A stretch of 64,000 nucleotides of DNA from contig NZ_HG005141.1 of assembly GCF_000455265.1 (NCBI RefSeq), forward strand, positions 516,815 through 580,814, read 5' to 3'. The number at the start of each line of letters is the position of its first letter. The stretch's first letter is position 1. A model generated the notes under the pieces. The model was not told the origin of the DNA. It did not search any database and saw nothing but the letters and a program-made list of their open reading frames with translations. The translations under genes and the position numbers were made by a program. This stretch comes from Paenibacillus antibioticophila. Its GTDB lineage: Bacteria; Bacillota; Bacilli; Paenibacillales; Paenibacillaceae. Below, in pieces: positions 18,442-27,269 of the stretch.

Positions 18442-18463
18442 TATAATGTGTACGTACAATTTG
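18442..18463 (+). promoter_or_regulatory. araR -10 element and AraR-type operator
   Basis: TATAAT at 18442-18447 is followed at once by aatgtgtacgtacaattt, built on the perfect palindrome tgtacgtaca (18449-18458). This matches the AraR operator core and would cover the araR start site, giving autoregulation. The -35 is weak (ttataa at 18419-18424). The site is about 245 bases from the araB operator, so looping between the two is possible. Confidence 0.82.
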
Positions 18464-18503
18464 TTATTTTCTATAAATTCGTACCAGGACAAGCAGGAAA
18501 GAA

Positions 18504-19598
18504 GTGAACCAGATGAAGCCAAAGTATCAGATGATCCTTGAGGAGATTAAGAGCGATATATTATCGGGCGTCTACAGCGTAGGCGAGCAAATTCCGACGG
18601 AATTAGCATTGCAGGACAAGTACAAGGTGAGCCGACAGACGGTGCGCAAAGCCATTCTTGAGCTGGCTAACGAAGGCTTCCTGAGAAGCGAGAAAGGCTC
18701 CGGGACCTATGTGAGCCACCAATACCGCACCCGATCAGCAGGCACGACCGGCAAGAGGACGATCGGCGTCATTACGACCTATATTTCTGACTACATCTTC
18801 CCTTCTATTATTCGCGGTATTGAAGGGCGGCTGAACGAAGACAGCTATTCCCTTCTGCTCGCCAGTACGAATAATGATGTCGAGCAGGAGAAAAAGGCGC
18901 TGGAGATGATGCTGTCCTTCGGGGTAGACGGGCTGATCATCGAGCCGACGAAGAGCAACTTCTACAACCCAAACATCGCCTACTATCTGGCGTTTAAGGA
19001 GCAGGAGGTTCCGCTGATCATGATCAACGCGTATTATGAGGAGCTGGACGTGCCTTTCATGTGCCTGGATGACGTTCAATCGAGCTATCTGGCGACCCGT
19101 GAGTTGATTGCCAAGGGCCATACCCAGATCGGCATTATTGCGAAAATGGACGATTTGCAGGGCAAATATCGGATGAAGGGATATATCAAGGCTCTTGGTG
19201 AAGCGAAGCTGCGGTTCGACCCGGCACAGGTACTCTCGTTCGATACCGAGACGAAGCCGGACCTGTCATCCCGCCTGCGGACATTTCTTACCGAGCACCG
19301 CGAGCAGCTTACGGCTATCGTCTGCTACAATGACGAGGTCGGACTGGAAGTGATTCAGGTATGCCGGCAGCTGGAGCTGTCGGTGCCGCAGGATTTGTCC
19401 GTGATTGGGCAGGACAACTCCTACATTGCCAAGAACGCCAACATTAGGCTGACGACCTTGACGCATCCCCAGGAGCAGATGGGGCGCGATGCTGCAGATT
19501 GGATTATCAAGAAGCTGCAGGGGAAGCGGGATTTGAAGAACAACACCTACTATCAGCCTGTCTTGATCGAAGGAGAAACGGTGCAGGAGCTGAATTAA
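18504..19598 (+). CDS. araR: Arabinose operon repressor AraR (GntR HTH + LacI-type sensor)
   Basis: Repressor of arabinose genes, released by L-arabinose. Residues ~1-70 are a GntR-type winged helix (KYQMILEEIKSDILSGVYSV ... QDKYKVSRQTVRKAILELANEGF), and ~85-364 are a LacI/periplasmic-binding-like sensor (RTIGVITTYISDYIFPSIIRGIE ... VIGQDNSYIA). This hybrid architecture and the 364-aa length are those of B. subtilis AraR. The start ATG at 18513 (MKPKYQ) is a plausible alternative to 18504. Divergent from araBDA. Confidence 0.93.
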   Translation: MNQMKPKYQMILEEIKSDILSGVYSVGEQIPTELALQDKYKVSRQTVRKAILELANEGFLRSEKGSGTYVSHQYRTRSAGTTGKRTIGVITTYISDYIFPSIIRGIEGRLNEDSYSLLLASTNNDVEQEKKALEMMLSFGVDGLIIEPTKSNFYNPNIAYYLAFKEQEVPLIMINAYYEELDVPFMCLDDVQSSYLATRELIAKGHTQIGIIAKMDDLQGKYRMKGYIKALGEAKLRFDPAQVLSFDTETKPDLSSRLRTFLTEHREQLTAIVCYNDEVGLEVIQVCRQLELSVPQDLSVIGQDNSYIAKNANIRLTTLTHPQEQMGRDAADWIIKKLQGKRDLKNNTYYQPVLIEGETVQELN

Positions 19599-19726
19599 GA
19601 TAATGGACAAGGGTTGTCCCAAATGTACATGAGCATATGGCGTGAAAACGGATTTGTAAAAACCGGCGGATTACACCGCACGTAGTACATGGAAACACAC
19701 TTCAGCAGAGCGGATCTGTTCGCGTT

Positions 19727-19912
19727 GTGGAAATAAGTGCAGAAAGGCACTAAAATCGCGGATGTGGGTGTTCATGCGGCGATTATAGTGCTAAAAAGCA
19801 TTAAAATTGCTGGTGGGAGCCAAGTGTGAGGCTCTGACGCTAATGGCGGCTCATTCGCGAGGAGCAGGGGTCTGACGGCCGATTTTTGTGCTGAACAGCA
19901 CTAAATAGCAGC
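19727..19912. repeat. Degenerate copies of the tttagtgc hairpin repeat
   Basis: The gap after araR (19599-20040) contains several relatives of the 1180-1382 repeat: ataagtgc-agaaag-gcactaaaat (19732 on), attatagtgct-aaaa-agcattaaaatt and tttttgtgct-gaac-agcactaaat (to about 19906). The intervening DNA is GC-rich and non-coding. The units are more diverged and less regularly spaced than those at the left end. Confidence 0.75.
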
Positions 19913-19969
19913 CGCCCCCCCTCCCGGCTGTTCCCTGCACAAGCGATGAATATAAGATAAACATAATAA

Positions 19970-20008
19970 GCTGTGCGGAAAACCTTGTGTTTTCCGCACA
20001 GCTTTTTT
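19970..20008 (+). terminator. Terminator between araR and the SDR gene
   Basis: gctgtgcggaaaac-cttgt-gttttccgcacagc is a perfect 14-bp stem followed by six T on the plus strand. It sits between convergent genes; the minus side (ttatt) is weaker. Confidence 0.88.
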
Positions 20009-20040
20009 AGGAGCTTATTAATAGACAACCCCGCTACTGC

Positions 20041-20766
20041 TTAGAACGGATTCGTAGCAAGGAAGCCCGCCGATTTGATGTACACACGAGGGTGCAGCTT
20101 CAATTGACTGACGATGAACTCCGCGAGGTCCTCTGCTTGAATGAACTTGGCGTCATTATTTTCCTTGATCAGATTCAAGTCCAGAGCCAGATCGGTTGCA
20201 ACCGTGCTGGGCGTCAACGCTGATACACGAATATTGTTGCGGCGGACCTCCTGGGCAAGGGATTCCGTGAACCCTATCACTGCAAACTTCGAGGCACTGT
20301 AGGCACTGGCGGTTGCAGCGCCGTTCAATCCGTTCGTGGAGGATATGTTGATGATATCGCCGCCGTTCTTTTCAATTAATTGCGGCAGCACAGCACGAGT
20401 GACGTAGTAGGTCCCCAATAAATTGATGTCGATCATTCGCTTCCATTCTTCCGGATCCATCTCCATGACCGTGCCGAAGGTGGCGACTCCTGCATTGTTA
20501 ATCAGGATATCTGCGGTGCCGAGCTCCTTGGTGATCGCCGCGATACCAGCCTCTACTTGCTCTTGGGAGGATACATCCACAGCAGCATAAGCCGCCTTTA
20601 CTCCCAGTTCTTGAAGCTCGGCAGCTACCTCCTTCAGTGTTGCCTCCGTTCTTGCCAGCAGACCAACATGCACGCCTTCCTTCGCCAACGCTGCTGCCGC
20701 TGCTTTACCGATTCCTCTTGCAGCCCCGGTAATGATGGCAACCTTTCCTTTCAAGCTTTGTCCCAT
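20041..20766 (-). CDS. SDR-family oxidoreductase (3-ketoacyl-ACP reductase-like)
   Basis: Classical short-chain dehydrogenase/reductase, 241 aa, close to FabG-like proteins such as B. subtilis YoxD. The NADP-binding TGAARGIG is at residues ~14-21, NNAG near 90, catalytic Ser in NISST near 143 and YSASK near 155. Substrate is unknown; the housekeeping fabG is normally within a fatty-acid gene cluster, which is absent here, so a separate role is likely. Confidence 0.9.
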   Translation of the reverse strand: MGQSLKGKVAIITGAARGIGKAAAAALAKEGVHVGLLARTEATLKEVAAELQELGVKAAYAAVDVSSQEQVEAGIAAITKELGTADILINNAGVATFGTVMEMDPEEWKRMIDINLLGTYYVTRAVLPQLIEKNGGDIINISSTNGLNGAATASAYSASKFAVIGFTESLAQEVRRNNIRVSALTPSTVATDLALDLNLIKENNDAKFIQAEDLAEFIVSQLKLHPRVYIKSAGFLATNPF

Positions 20767-20877
20767 GTTTCAAGCTCCTCTCAAATTGAAGAATTCTATT
20801 CCTATTATAAACGCATGGAGAAGAAGTATCCTGCTTGCATATAACTTACTCCCTCGGATATGCCGCCTAAAAGCAAT

Positions 20878-20915
20878 AAAGGATCCTGCCTGCTCTTCGC
20901 AGAGCGGGATCCTTT
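20878..20915 (-). terminator. Terminator of the FlxA-like gene
   Basis: aaaggatcc ... ggatccttt with inner pairing (ctgctct / agagcgg, imperfect) forms a long stem, followed by a T-rich stretch on the minus strand. It also separates this gene from the SDR gene downstream. Confidence 0.75.
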
Positions 20916-20931
20916 AGTCTTGATTTGAGGC

Positions 20932-21306
20932 TCAGATACGGATGTCAAGGCGGCCTTCTTCGTTCATCGTGGCTGTGTTCGAAGCCGCAGAGCCAAGCAC
21001 GGAGCTTGTGCTGCTGGAAGTCTGCCGGGAAGCGCCGCTGCTGTCTGACGAGGATGCTGTCTCGGCGCTTTGCTGCAGCTTGGCGATTTGAGCCTCGATT
21101 TGCTTGAGCTGCTGTTGAAGCTGCTGCTCTTGCGTCTGCTTGGTCTGCTTGTCTTCATTACTGGAGTCCAGCCTGTTAATCCGGCTCTCGATCTGCGCCT
21201 TCTGCTTCTCCAGCGCTTTGACCTGGCTGTCTGTACTGCTTGAAAAGCTGGTTAATCTGCTATAGGAAGCTCCACTGCCTCCGGAAATAGAAGATATAGA
21301 CATCAT
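20932..21306 (-). CDS. FlxA-like coiled-coil protein
   Basis: A 124-residue protein with Ser-rich ends and a central heptad-rich coiled coil (~28-85, VKALEKQKAQIESRINRLD ... QQLKQIEAQIAKLQ), the pattern of FlxA-like proteins (PF14282). FlxA is a flagellar-regulon gene in E. coli, but the function of such proteins in Firmicutes is unknown. GGGGGAA precedes tandem ATG codons (21306 and 21303). The flanking chemoreceptor gene is on the same strand but about 120 bases away; an operon is uncertain. Confidence 0.72.
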   Translation of the reverse strand: MMSISSISGGSGASYSRLTSFSSSTDSQVKALEKQKAQIESRINRLDSSNEDKQTKQTQEQQLQQQLKQIEAQIAKLQQSAETASSSDSSGASRQTSSSTSSVLGSAASNTATMNEEGRLDIRI

Positions 21307-21429
21307 AAATTCCCCCTGCTGGATGGATTGGATACCTCCACTATATTCCTTTTTGCCAACAGGAAGATTAAACTAGGCTGAAAGTTTGCTTAATGCTTGT
21401 CTAATCCCAGATTTCATTTACGACGCTTC

Positions 21430-22314
21430 CTAAATGTTCTCCGCTACATTCTTCGCCTGATCCTCCAGCTTCTTGGAGAAGCTGGCAATATCATCGAAAT
21501 CCTTCATTGTCACGCGAATCTGCTGCTGGCTCTCTTCGATAGATGACTGAATACGGGTAATCCCTTCAGAAATCCCGAATATCTCCTTCGCGATACCGAC
21601 AACAGTGCTCTGAATCTGAGCAATGGATTCCGATACCTCGTTGGACAGCTTCCGTACTTCTTCAGCTACGATATTAAAGCCTCTGCCGTACTCGCCAGCA
21701 TGGGCTGCCTCGATGGCTGCATTCAGCGCAAGAAGGTTGGTTTGCGAGGCGATATCGCGAATGGTTTGCACGATCCCTTGGATCGCCTCGGCCTGTCCCT
21801 GCAATTCTTCAAGGGTAGCTGTATTATTCTCCGACGCCTCCGCGATCCGGTCTACGCTATACAGAAGCTCCCGGCTGCGCTCGACGCCCGACTCCGCCCG
21901 GCGGTTCAACTCCAGAGAGGTTGAGCTCAACTCCTCCACTACTGTAGACAGGCTGTGCTGACGCTTCGTAATATCGGTAGCCACCTTCGACACACCGATT
22001 ACATTAGCATGCTGCTCATCATAGATCGGCATATAGGTAGACTCAAGCCACACTGTCTCGCCATGGGCATTCTTTCGTTCAACCTTATCCTGAAATGTCT
22101 GTCCAGACAACAACGAGGACCAGAACTCTTCATACGCGGACGACTTGCTAAATGAGTCAAAACAGAAGTCGCTATGCTGCATGTTCTGCAGCTCTTCAAC
22201 AGAATATCCCATCGTGTTAGCAAAAACCTCGTTGACGTATGCCACCTTTCGATCTATTCCAAATCGAATAATTGCCAGATTTTGATTTAACGCTCTTATC
22301 ATTGCTTCATCCAT
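21430..22314 (-). CDS. Soluble PAS-domain methyl-accepting chemotaxis protein
   Basis: Cytoplasmic chemoreceptor with no membrane segment. An N-terminal PAS domain (~10-115; [21 protein letters not shown], with a PAC motif at [13 protein letters not shown]) is followed by a signalling helical hairpin (~130-290). The tip sequence [25 protein letters not shown] is the CheA/CheW contact region. At 294 aa it is short: the methylation helices and hairpin are compact, like Aer-type or single-PAS receptors. It probably senses redox or an internal ligand. Confidence 0.9.
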   Translation of the reverse strand: MDEAMIRALNQNLAIIRFGIDRKVAYVNEVFANTMGYSVEELQNMQHSDFCFDSFSKSSAYEEFWSSLLSGQTFQDKVERKNAHGETVWLESTYMPIYDEQHANVIGVSKVATDITKRQHSLSTVVEELSSTSLELNRRAESGVERSRELLYSVDRIAEASENNTATLEELQGQAEAIQGIVQTIRDIASQTNLLALNAAIEAAHAGEYGRGFNIVAEEVRKLSNEVSESIAQIQSTVVGIAKEIFGISEGITRIQSSIEESQQQIRVTMKDFDDIASFSKKLEDQAKNVAENI

Positions 22315-22374
22315 AACGCTTCAACCTCCTAAGAAAAATAAAGAGAGCATCCTGCTGTCAATGAAAATCAGCTC

Positions 22375-23766
22375 CTACGCTCCGATCCCGGTGCCCGGAA
22401 CGGTCTCTGCCGGCTTCACGAGCGCTTTCTTCTCCCAAGCCCGGCTTCTCCAGCGGAGCAGCATAATAGTTCCGCGCAGCCACTCATCCACAACAAATGC
22501 GATCCAGATGCCAATCAGTCCATACCCGAGATGGACACCCAGCAGATAAGCCAGCGGTACAGAGACTCCCCACATCGAGATTACACCCATCAAGACGGGA
22601 AAACGCGCATCTCCGGCAGCCCGCAGTGAATTAATGACGACCGTATTGAACGTCCGTCCAGGCTCCAGTACAATGGACAGCAAGAAAATCGTTGCTCCAA
22701 GGGTAATGATTGCAGGGTCCTCAGTGAACATGCCGATCAGCTCGCGCCGGAATATCACTGCCGTGCCGACGATTGCAATGGTCAATACGAAGCTGATCCT
22801 GACGCTCTTTATCAGGCGTCGATAGGCTTCCTTCATCTCCCCTGCTCCGACCATCTGACCGACGATAATCTCTGTTCCTATGCCAATTGCCATCCCCAGC
22901 GCCATGAAATAGTTCGATACGTTCATCACATATACATGCGTGTTGAGCGCTGTGATCCCAATGATGTTGACAAAGCTGATAATCATCAAATACTGCGACT
23001 GCCAAGAGAGATGCTCTCCTGCTGCAGGCAAGCCTACACTCAGAATCTGCTTCACATAAGATCCGTTCCAATTTACATAGTCTTTTATGCGAATTCGGGC
23101 AGAGGTCTTGCGATACAACAGGATGAACAGGACAAAAACGCCAAGCAAGCGACTGACTACCGTCGATACCGCTGCACCTGTCACGCCCCATTCCGGGAAT
23201 CCGAAATTCCCGAAGATGAGCAAATAGTTCCCGGTCACATGGATCAGGTTGACGCCTAGCGTCACAAACATCACGCTCTTCGTCTGCCCGCTTGCGCGGA
23301 TGACGGAAGAGAGCGCATAAGACAGGGCTTCGATCCAGATAAAGCCGCCGATAATCTTCAGATAGTGGCTGGCAATCCCGATTTGCTCCGGATCCAGCTT
23401 CATCAGTACCAACAGAGGCTCTCCAAAGAAAACAAGCAGAATACTGACAAGAATCCCAAAGATCAGGTTCATCGAGATGGCCAATGCCGCAATCCGGCTT
23501 GCTTCCTTCTCCCGCCCTGCACCAATGTATTGGGATACCGCCACGCTGGTCCCGATTCCCACGAATCCGAACATCAGAATGCAAAAATAAATAATTTCAT
23601 TGGCCAAGCCTACTGCGCCTGTCGCCTTGTCAGAGATGCGGCTGAGCATGAATACATCCACCGTGCCAAGCATCATCCGCAATACGGAATCAATTAATAT
23701 CGGCCAAGTCACGGCAAACAGGCTAAGCTTCTTCCATGATGGAATTTGATTTGTTGTCAGTGTCAC
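22375..23766 (-). CDS. MATE-family efflux transporter
   Basis: Na+/H+-coupled multidrug exporter with 12 predicted TM helices in two halves (first half begins WPILIDSVLRMMLGTVDVFMLSRI; second half near GLPAAGEHLSWQSQYLMI). First of three MATE proteins in the window and clearly related to the one at 52873: both contain the WIAFVVDEWLRG / WLAFIIDEWIRA region near the end. It lies about 80 bases downstream of a macrolide-type glycosyltransferase gene, so it could export that enzyme's product or a related drug. Confidence 0.9.
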   Translation of the reverse strand: MTLTTNQIPSWKKLSLFAVTWPILIDSVLRMMLGTVDVFMLSRISDKATGAVGLANEIIYFCILMFGFVGIGTSVAVSQYIGAGREKEASRIAALAISMNLIFGILVSILLVFFGEPLLVLMKLDPEQIGIASHYLKIIGGFIWIEALSYALSSVIRASGQTKSVMFVTLGVNLIHVTGNYLLIFGNFGFPEWGVTGAAVSTVVSRLLGVFVLFILLYRKTSARIRIKDYVNWNGSYVKQILSVGLPAAGEHLSWQSQYLMIISFVNIIGITALNTHVYVMNVSNYFMALGMAIGIGTEIIVGQMVGAGEMKEAYRRLIKSVRISFVLTIAIVGTAVIFRRELIGMFTEDPAIITLGATIFLLSIVLEPGRTFNTVVINSLRAAGDARFPVLMGVISMWGVSVPLAYLLGVHLGYGLIGIWIAFVVDEWLRGTIMLLRWRSRAWEKKALVKPAETVPGTGIGA

Positions 23767-23847
23767 GTTCTCCAGGCTCCTACCTATGTCTATTCTCTAT
23801 TACCTCCCTAGTGTAGCGCCCGCGAGAACATTCGTCTATGGGGATAT

Positions 23848-25050
23848 TTAGACCAGAATTTGAGCTTTAAATTTCAAAATTTCATCCACCGCCTGGCGAT
23901 AGCCGCCCGACTGCCGGAAGGACGCTCCAACCCGTTCGGCGGATTCTCTGAACGAGGATTGAGCTAACACCTGGTTTGCCGCCTGAAGCAGTTCAGCAGC
24001 CGTCAGGCTTTGCATTCGCAATGCGATCCCTGCTCCCAGCCTGACTACTTGCTCTGCAATGAGGGGCTGATCTGCGCTTTGCGGGATGACGAGAAGCGGA
24101 ACCCCATAATAGAGGCCTTCATGAGCACTGTTCATGCCGCCATGGGTGATGAATAATTTCGTATATTGCAACACTTCCATTTGTGGAACATAGCTGCTGA
24201 CGATGAAGTTATCGGGGATGGTCCCCAGATCGGAAATCTTGATCTTATCTCCAACAGCCATGACCACCGTATAATCCGTGTCTCCAAATGCCTCAAGACA
24301 TAGCCTATAAAAATCAATCGCCTGGTTGAAGACTGTTCCCAATGAAATGTAAACAGACGCTTTACCTTGCATGGCGGAAAGGTCGAATTCCGGTTGCATG
24401 GGCCGCGAAGCGATTGATGGTCCAACAAATTTAAAGCTTTGACCGAAAGCTCCTCTATCCGGCTGAAACGTCCTTGTCGTATAGACAAGGATAAGCGGTG
24501 CTGGATTACAGTACACCTCGTAGGGAGAACGGATCTCCACCCCATATGCTTCCTTTAATCCTGCCGTCAGGCTATGGAACTGATCGATGATCGGCTTTGC
24601 CGCCTCGGCAGAGGTATCCTTAAAAAAGGGCTCCAGCATCTGATCGAAGCCGGCTTCTGTCAATGCAAAAGTCGTACACGAGCTGATTGCCGGCAGGTTG
24701 AGAATCTGAGCCAGGATGCGGCCGCAGCCAAACATGGAATCATGAATGATGTAATCGAAGCGTTCCCCTTTGATCTGTCCAAGGACGCCAGGTATCACAA
24801 TATCGGCCGTCAGCAAAAGACCGTTGATTCGCTGGAGCAAGTAATCTCTTCCCCCTGAGATAAAGGCCTTAATAAACTTTTGATCGTCAAAGGTGCGTAC
24901 CGAGGCCCCCGCCTTCTCCAATCGCTCCCGAAAAGCTTCGATGCAAAAATACACGACCTCTTCTCCGCGCGAAACAAGCTCCTGTACGACGCCGATCGTT
25001 GGATTGATATGCCCCTCCGAACCGCCATTAATAAATAGTACGCGTGCCAT
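23848..25050 (-). CDS. Macrolide-family (MGT/YjiC-like) UDP-glycosyltransferase
   Basis: GT1-family enzyme that transfers a sugar from UDP-sugar to a small lipophilic acceptor. Opening motif FINGGSEGHINPTIGVVQEL is the acceptor-side signature, with the His base at the HINP motif. The donor-binding block VPQMEVLQYTKLFITHGG and NSAHEGLYYGVPLLVIPQSADQ near residues 290-340 is diagnostic. Homologues glycosylate macrolides, flavonoids or peptides; the acceptor here is unknown. Its ATG starts three bases after the WYL regulator's stop, so the two are co-transcribed. Confidence 0.9.
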   Translation of the reverse strand: MARVLFINGGSEGHINPTIGVVQELVSRGEEVVYFCIEAFRERLEKAGASVRTFDDQKFIKAFISGGRDYLLQRINGLLLTADIVIPGVLGQIKGERFDYIIHDSMFGCGRILAQILNLPAISSCTTFALTEAGFDQMLEPFFKDTSAEAAKPIIDQFHSLTAGLKEAYGVEIRSPYEVYCNPAPLILVYTTRTFQPDRGAFGQSFKFVGPSIASRPMQPEFDLSAMQGKASVYISLGTVFNQAIDFYRLCLEAFGDTDYTVVMAVGDKIKISDLGTIPDNFIVSSYVPQMEVLQYTKLFITHGGMNSAHEGLYYGVPLLVIPQSADQPLIAEQVVRLGAGIALRMQSLTAAELLQAANQVLAQSSFRESAERVGASFRQSGGYRQAVDEILKFKAQILV

Positions 25051-25052
25051 GC

Positions 25053-26048
25053 TTATCCCTCCTTGGTCTTGTTAGTATCTCCAACAGACGGACAGTATAA
25101 GAGCAGCCTTTCCTTGAGCCTTGCCAGAATCTCCTCCGGTATTTCCCTGATCTTGAGATCCTCCCCCAGGAAAAGCAGCCAATCGGTTATTTCGCTCAGC
25201 TCCTCCGCCATCCGAACCTGAATAAACGCCTTAAGAACCGCCGAGGTTTGATAAGGGCTCGTATAGGAAATCGTATATTTTAAAGGGTGATACTTGCGGA
25301 ACTGGGCAATAGCCTTGGGGCCAAGCTCAAGCACCAGGTTGACCGCCTCATCCTGCTTGCTCGCTTTTTCCTCAATTTTTTTCCCGCTTAATTTCATTTT
25401 TGCCGTGTAGGGCTGCACATCGACGAGATTGTCGACGGGGTATAGCCGCTTTTTCTCTTCATGGAGATCAAAGCCCTCAATCAGCCAAAAGCTCTTCTCC
25501 CGATAAAGATGAAGGAGGTAAATCGGATAGGTCCGTATTCCATGATCTTCTTCAATGGTGATGGATAAATATCTATCCGATAACAGAAGCTGAATCAGGG
25601 TTTCGAGCATCGGGTGAGGAAGATCGGACAGGTCCAGCAGGTCGGGGTTGTTCGGATTAGTCCCTTCAAAGAGCAGGAGCTGATTTAACAGCACCAGGTC
25701 ATCCTGCTGATTCTCCGAGATCAGGCCCAATAATTTCTCTGCGAGGGACTGGCGGCTTTTCAGGTAAGGAAGCTGCTGATTTCTTGTTGCCATAAAGGCT
25801 ATAAAAAGAGCCTTGATCTCGTTATCGGTAAACCGTACGGTCGGCAGGACCGAATTGCTCATGACAAAGTAGCCGCCATCCCTCCCCACTTCGGCTACCA
25901 GCGGCATGCCCATCGCTTCAATCTCCCGGATATCGCGAATTGCGGTAGAACGGGAAATATGGAACTCTCGCATAATTTCAGAGATGGTAAAGTGGGCGCG
26001 ATTGTTGATATACCGCATGATAATATTGATTCGCTCAACCTTTTTCAT
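25053..26048 (-). CDS. HTH/WYL-domain transcriptional regulator (YafY type)
   Basis: DNA-binding HTH at residues ~1-60 (RINIIMRYINNRAHFTISEIMREFHISRSTAIRDIREIE) and a WYL ligand-binding domain in the middle and C-terminal parts (~130-320). The preceding glycosyltransferase partner and the divergent effector-binding gene suggest it controls both directions from the 26049-26161 gap. Ligand unknown. Confidence 0.88.
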   Translation of the reverse strand: MKKVERINIIMRYINNRAHFTISEIMREFHISRSTAIRDIREIEAMGMPLVAEVGRDGGYFVMSNSVLPTVRFTDNEIKALFIAFMATRNQQLPYLKSRQSLAEKLLGLISENQQDDLVLLNQLLLFEGTNPNNPDLLDLSDLPHPMLETLIQLLLSDRYLSITIEEDHGIRTYPIYLLHLYREKSFWLIEGFDLHEEKKRLYPVDNLVDVQPYTAKMKLSGKKIEEKASKQDEAVNLVLELGPKAIAQFRKYHPLKYTISYTSPYQTSAVLKAFIQVRMAEELSEITDWLLFLGEDLKIREIPEEILARLKERLLLYCPSVGDTNKTKEG

Positions 26049-26161
26049 AGGACCTCTCTAAACAGTTTCACTTTTTGACATGGTTTAAAGTTATTATAAG
26101 CTCATCAAGTGAAAAGACCAAATCACTCTAACAAAATTTAAAGCGAAGGCAGGTTTTGAAC

Positions 26162-26641
26162 ATGGCAAATTATACACTCGAAGAGAAGGACAGCTTTACG
26201 GTATTAGGGATTGGAACAGAGCTAAAGAGCAATTACACAGACTATGCCGGTATTAATAAAGAAAAATCTGACTTTTGGCAAGCTGTTCGAGAAGACGGGA
26301 GACTGGATACGCTGAAGTCTGTCGCTGAGAATGACTATATCTTTGCCGTAAACGAAGCGGTGAACAACAAAATGATGCATTATGCAGGCGTCCTGACTGA
26401 AAAGGTACTGCCGGAGGCTACCCGGGTGATCCAGTTCCCCCAAGGGCCGTATTTGGTAGTAAAAGGAGAAGCGGCAACCTCAGAGGAGCTGAGCAACCAG
26501 CTTACCGGGATCGCCTTTGGCCAGGTGCTGCCGGCGGCAGAGCATTTTGCCTATGTGGGCGGACCGAACACAACGGTGGAGATGGAGCAGAAGAATGGCC
26601 TGATCCTCGGAGAATTGTGGATCCCGGTGGTGCAGAAATAG
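26162..26641 (+). CDS. GyrI-like/AraC effector-binding domain protein
   Basis: Stand-alone small-molecule-binding domain (SOUL/GyrI-like fold, ~160 aa) of the type often found beside WYL/YafY regulators. Features are the N-terminal FTVLGIGTELKS strand and the C-terminal LGELWIPVVQ strand, which end many members of this family. Start at ATG 26162 behind AAGGCAGG; the frame also extends to a TTG at 26156. Divergent from the WYL gene; it may sequester or hydrolyse the same kind of xenobiotic the glycosyltransferase modifies (inference). Confidence 0.85.
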   Translation: MANYTLEEKDSFTVLGIGTELKSNYTDYAGINKEKSDFWQAVREDGRLDTLKSVAENDYIFAVNEAVNNKMMHYAGVLTEKVLPEATRVIQFPQGPYLVVKGEAATSEELSNQLTGIAFGQVLPAAEHFAYVGGPNTTVEMEQKNGLILGELWIPVVQK

Positions 26642-26669
26642 TGGTTCGGAAAATAGTGGTTCGGAAATA
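26638..26669 (+). repeat. Short tandem duplication spanning a stop codon
   Basis: atagtggttcggaaa occurs twice in a row, the first copy containing the TAG stop of the effector-binding gene. It looks like a recent slippage duplication that lengthened the intergenic gap. Confidence 0.8.
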
Positions 26670-26682
26670 AAGGAGGGATAGC

Positions 26683-27147
26683 ATGTCCTATACAGTTGAT
26701 TTCAAGCAAGTATCGACGGTTGGTCTGGAGTCTTCGCCTGTCGCTGAGGCTCTGGCTGGCTTGCGGGCCAATGAAGCCCGTTACTTCATGAACAAATATA
26801 AGCATGAATTTACGGTGGTTCCCGCCAGCGAGAGCCAGGACACACTGGATTATGTGAGCCGGATTCTCAGGGAAGAGCGCGGGATCGAGTTTGCTGCCAA
26901 GCCGCTCGAGACATCCCGTTTTCAAGTGGAAAATATCGCATGGGCCTTTGTCTTTTACGAGGACGGTCTTGGAGTCAATGTGCTGTATACGGTGGATGAT
27001 CCCAAGAAACACGCAGTTGGGTTCAAGCTGTCCGAGGGAATGGAAGTGCCTAAGGAATTGGAAGGAAGGTTCAAGTTCGCCCGGCAGAAGTCCAAGCTGG
27101 CCGGCACCATTCGCGGCTCGTTCTTTGTGATTAAGGGAGAATACTGA
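26683..27147 (+). CDS. Conserved hypothetical protein, 154 aa
   Basis: I do not recognise a characterised family with confidence; similar small proteins are sometimes annotated as phage tail-like, but no other phage gene is nearby. The protein is soluble, mixed alpha/beta and has no signal peptide. AAAGGAGGG lies before ATG. It follows the effector-binding gene by 41 bases, and that gap consists largely of a short tandem duplication (see 26638-26669), so the two genes probably form one transcript. Confidence 0.72.
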   Translation: MSYTVDFKQVSTVGLESSPVAEALAGLRANEARYFMNKYKHEFTVVPASESQDTLDYVSRILREERGIEFAAKPLETSRFQVENIAWAFVFYEDGLGVNVLYTVDDPKKHAVGFKLSEGMEVPKELEGRFKFARQKSKLAGTIRGSFFVIKGEY

Positions 27148-27208
27148 ACCCCGACGCCGAGCAGTTCTACATTTGTTCCGTCTTAACTTAAATCAATGCA
27201 TATGATCC

Positions 27209-27260
27209 GCCCCCTGATTACAATGGAGCCAATCCAATCCGTTGAATGAGGGGGCTTTTA
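27209..27260 (+). terminator. Candidate terminator after the 154-aa gene
   Basis: gccccct ... agggggc (7-bp stem) with a long loop, followed by cttttac. It lies between convergent genes. The long loop makes it a moderate candidate only. Confidence 0.5.
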
Positions 27261-27269
27261 CATGATCTC

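Noticed and set aside
26683..27147. Prophage remnant (phage tail-like annotation)
   Set aside because: Only a vague memory of this annotation supports it, and no integrase, capsid or other tail gene is nearby.
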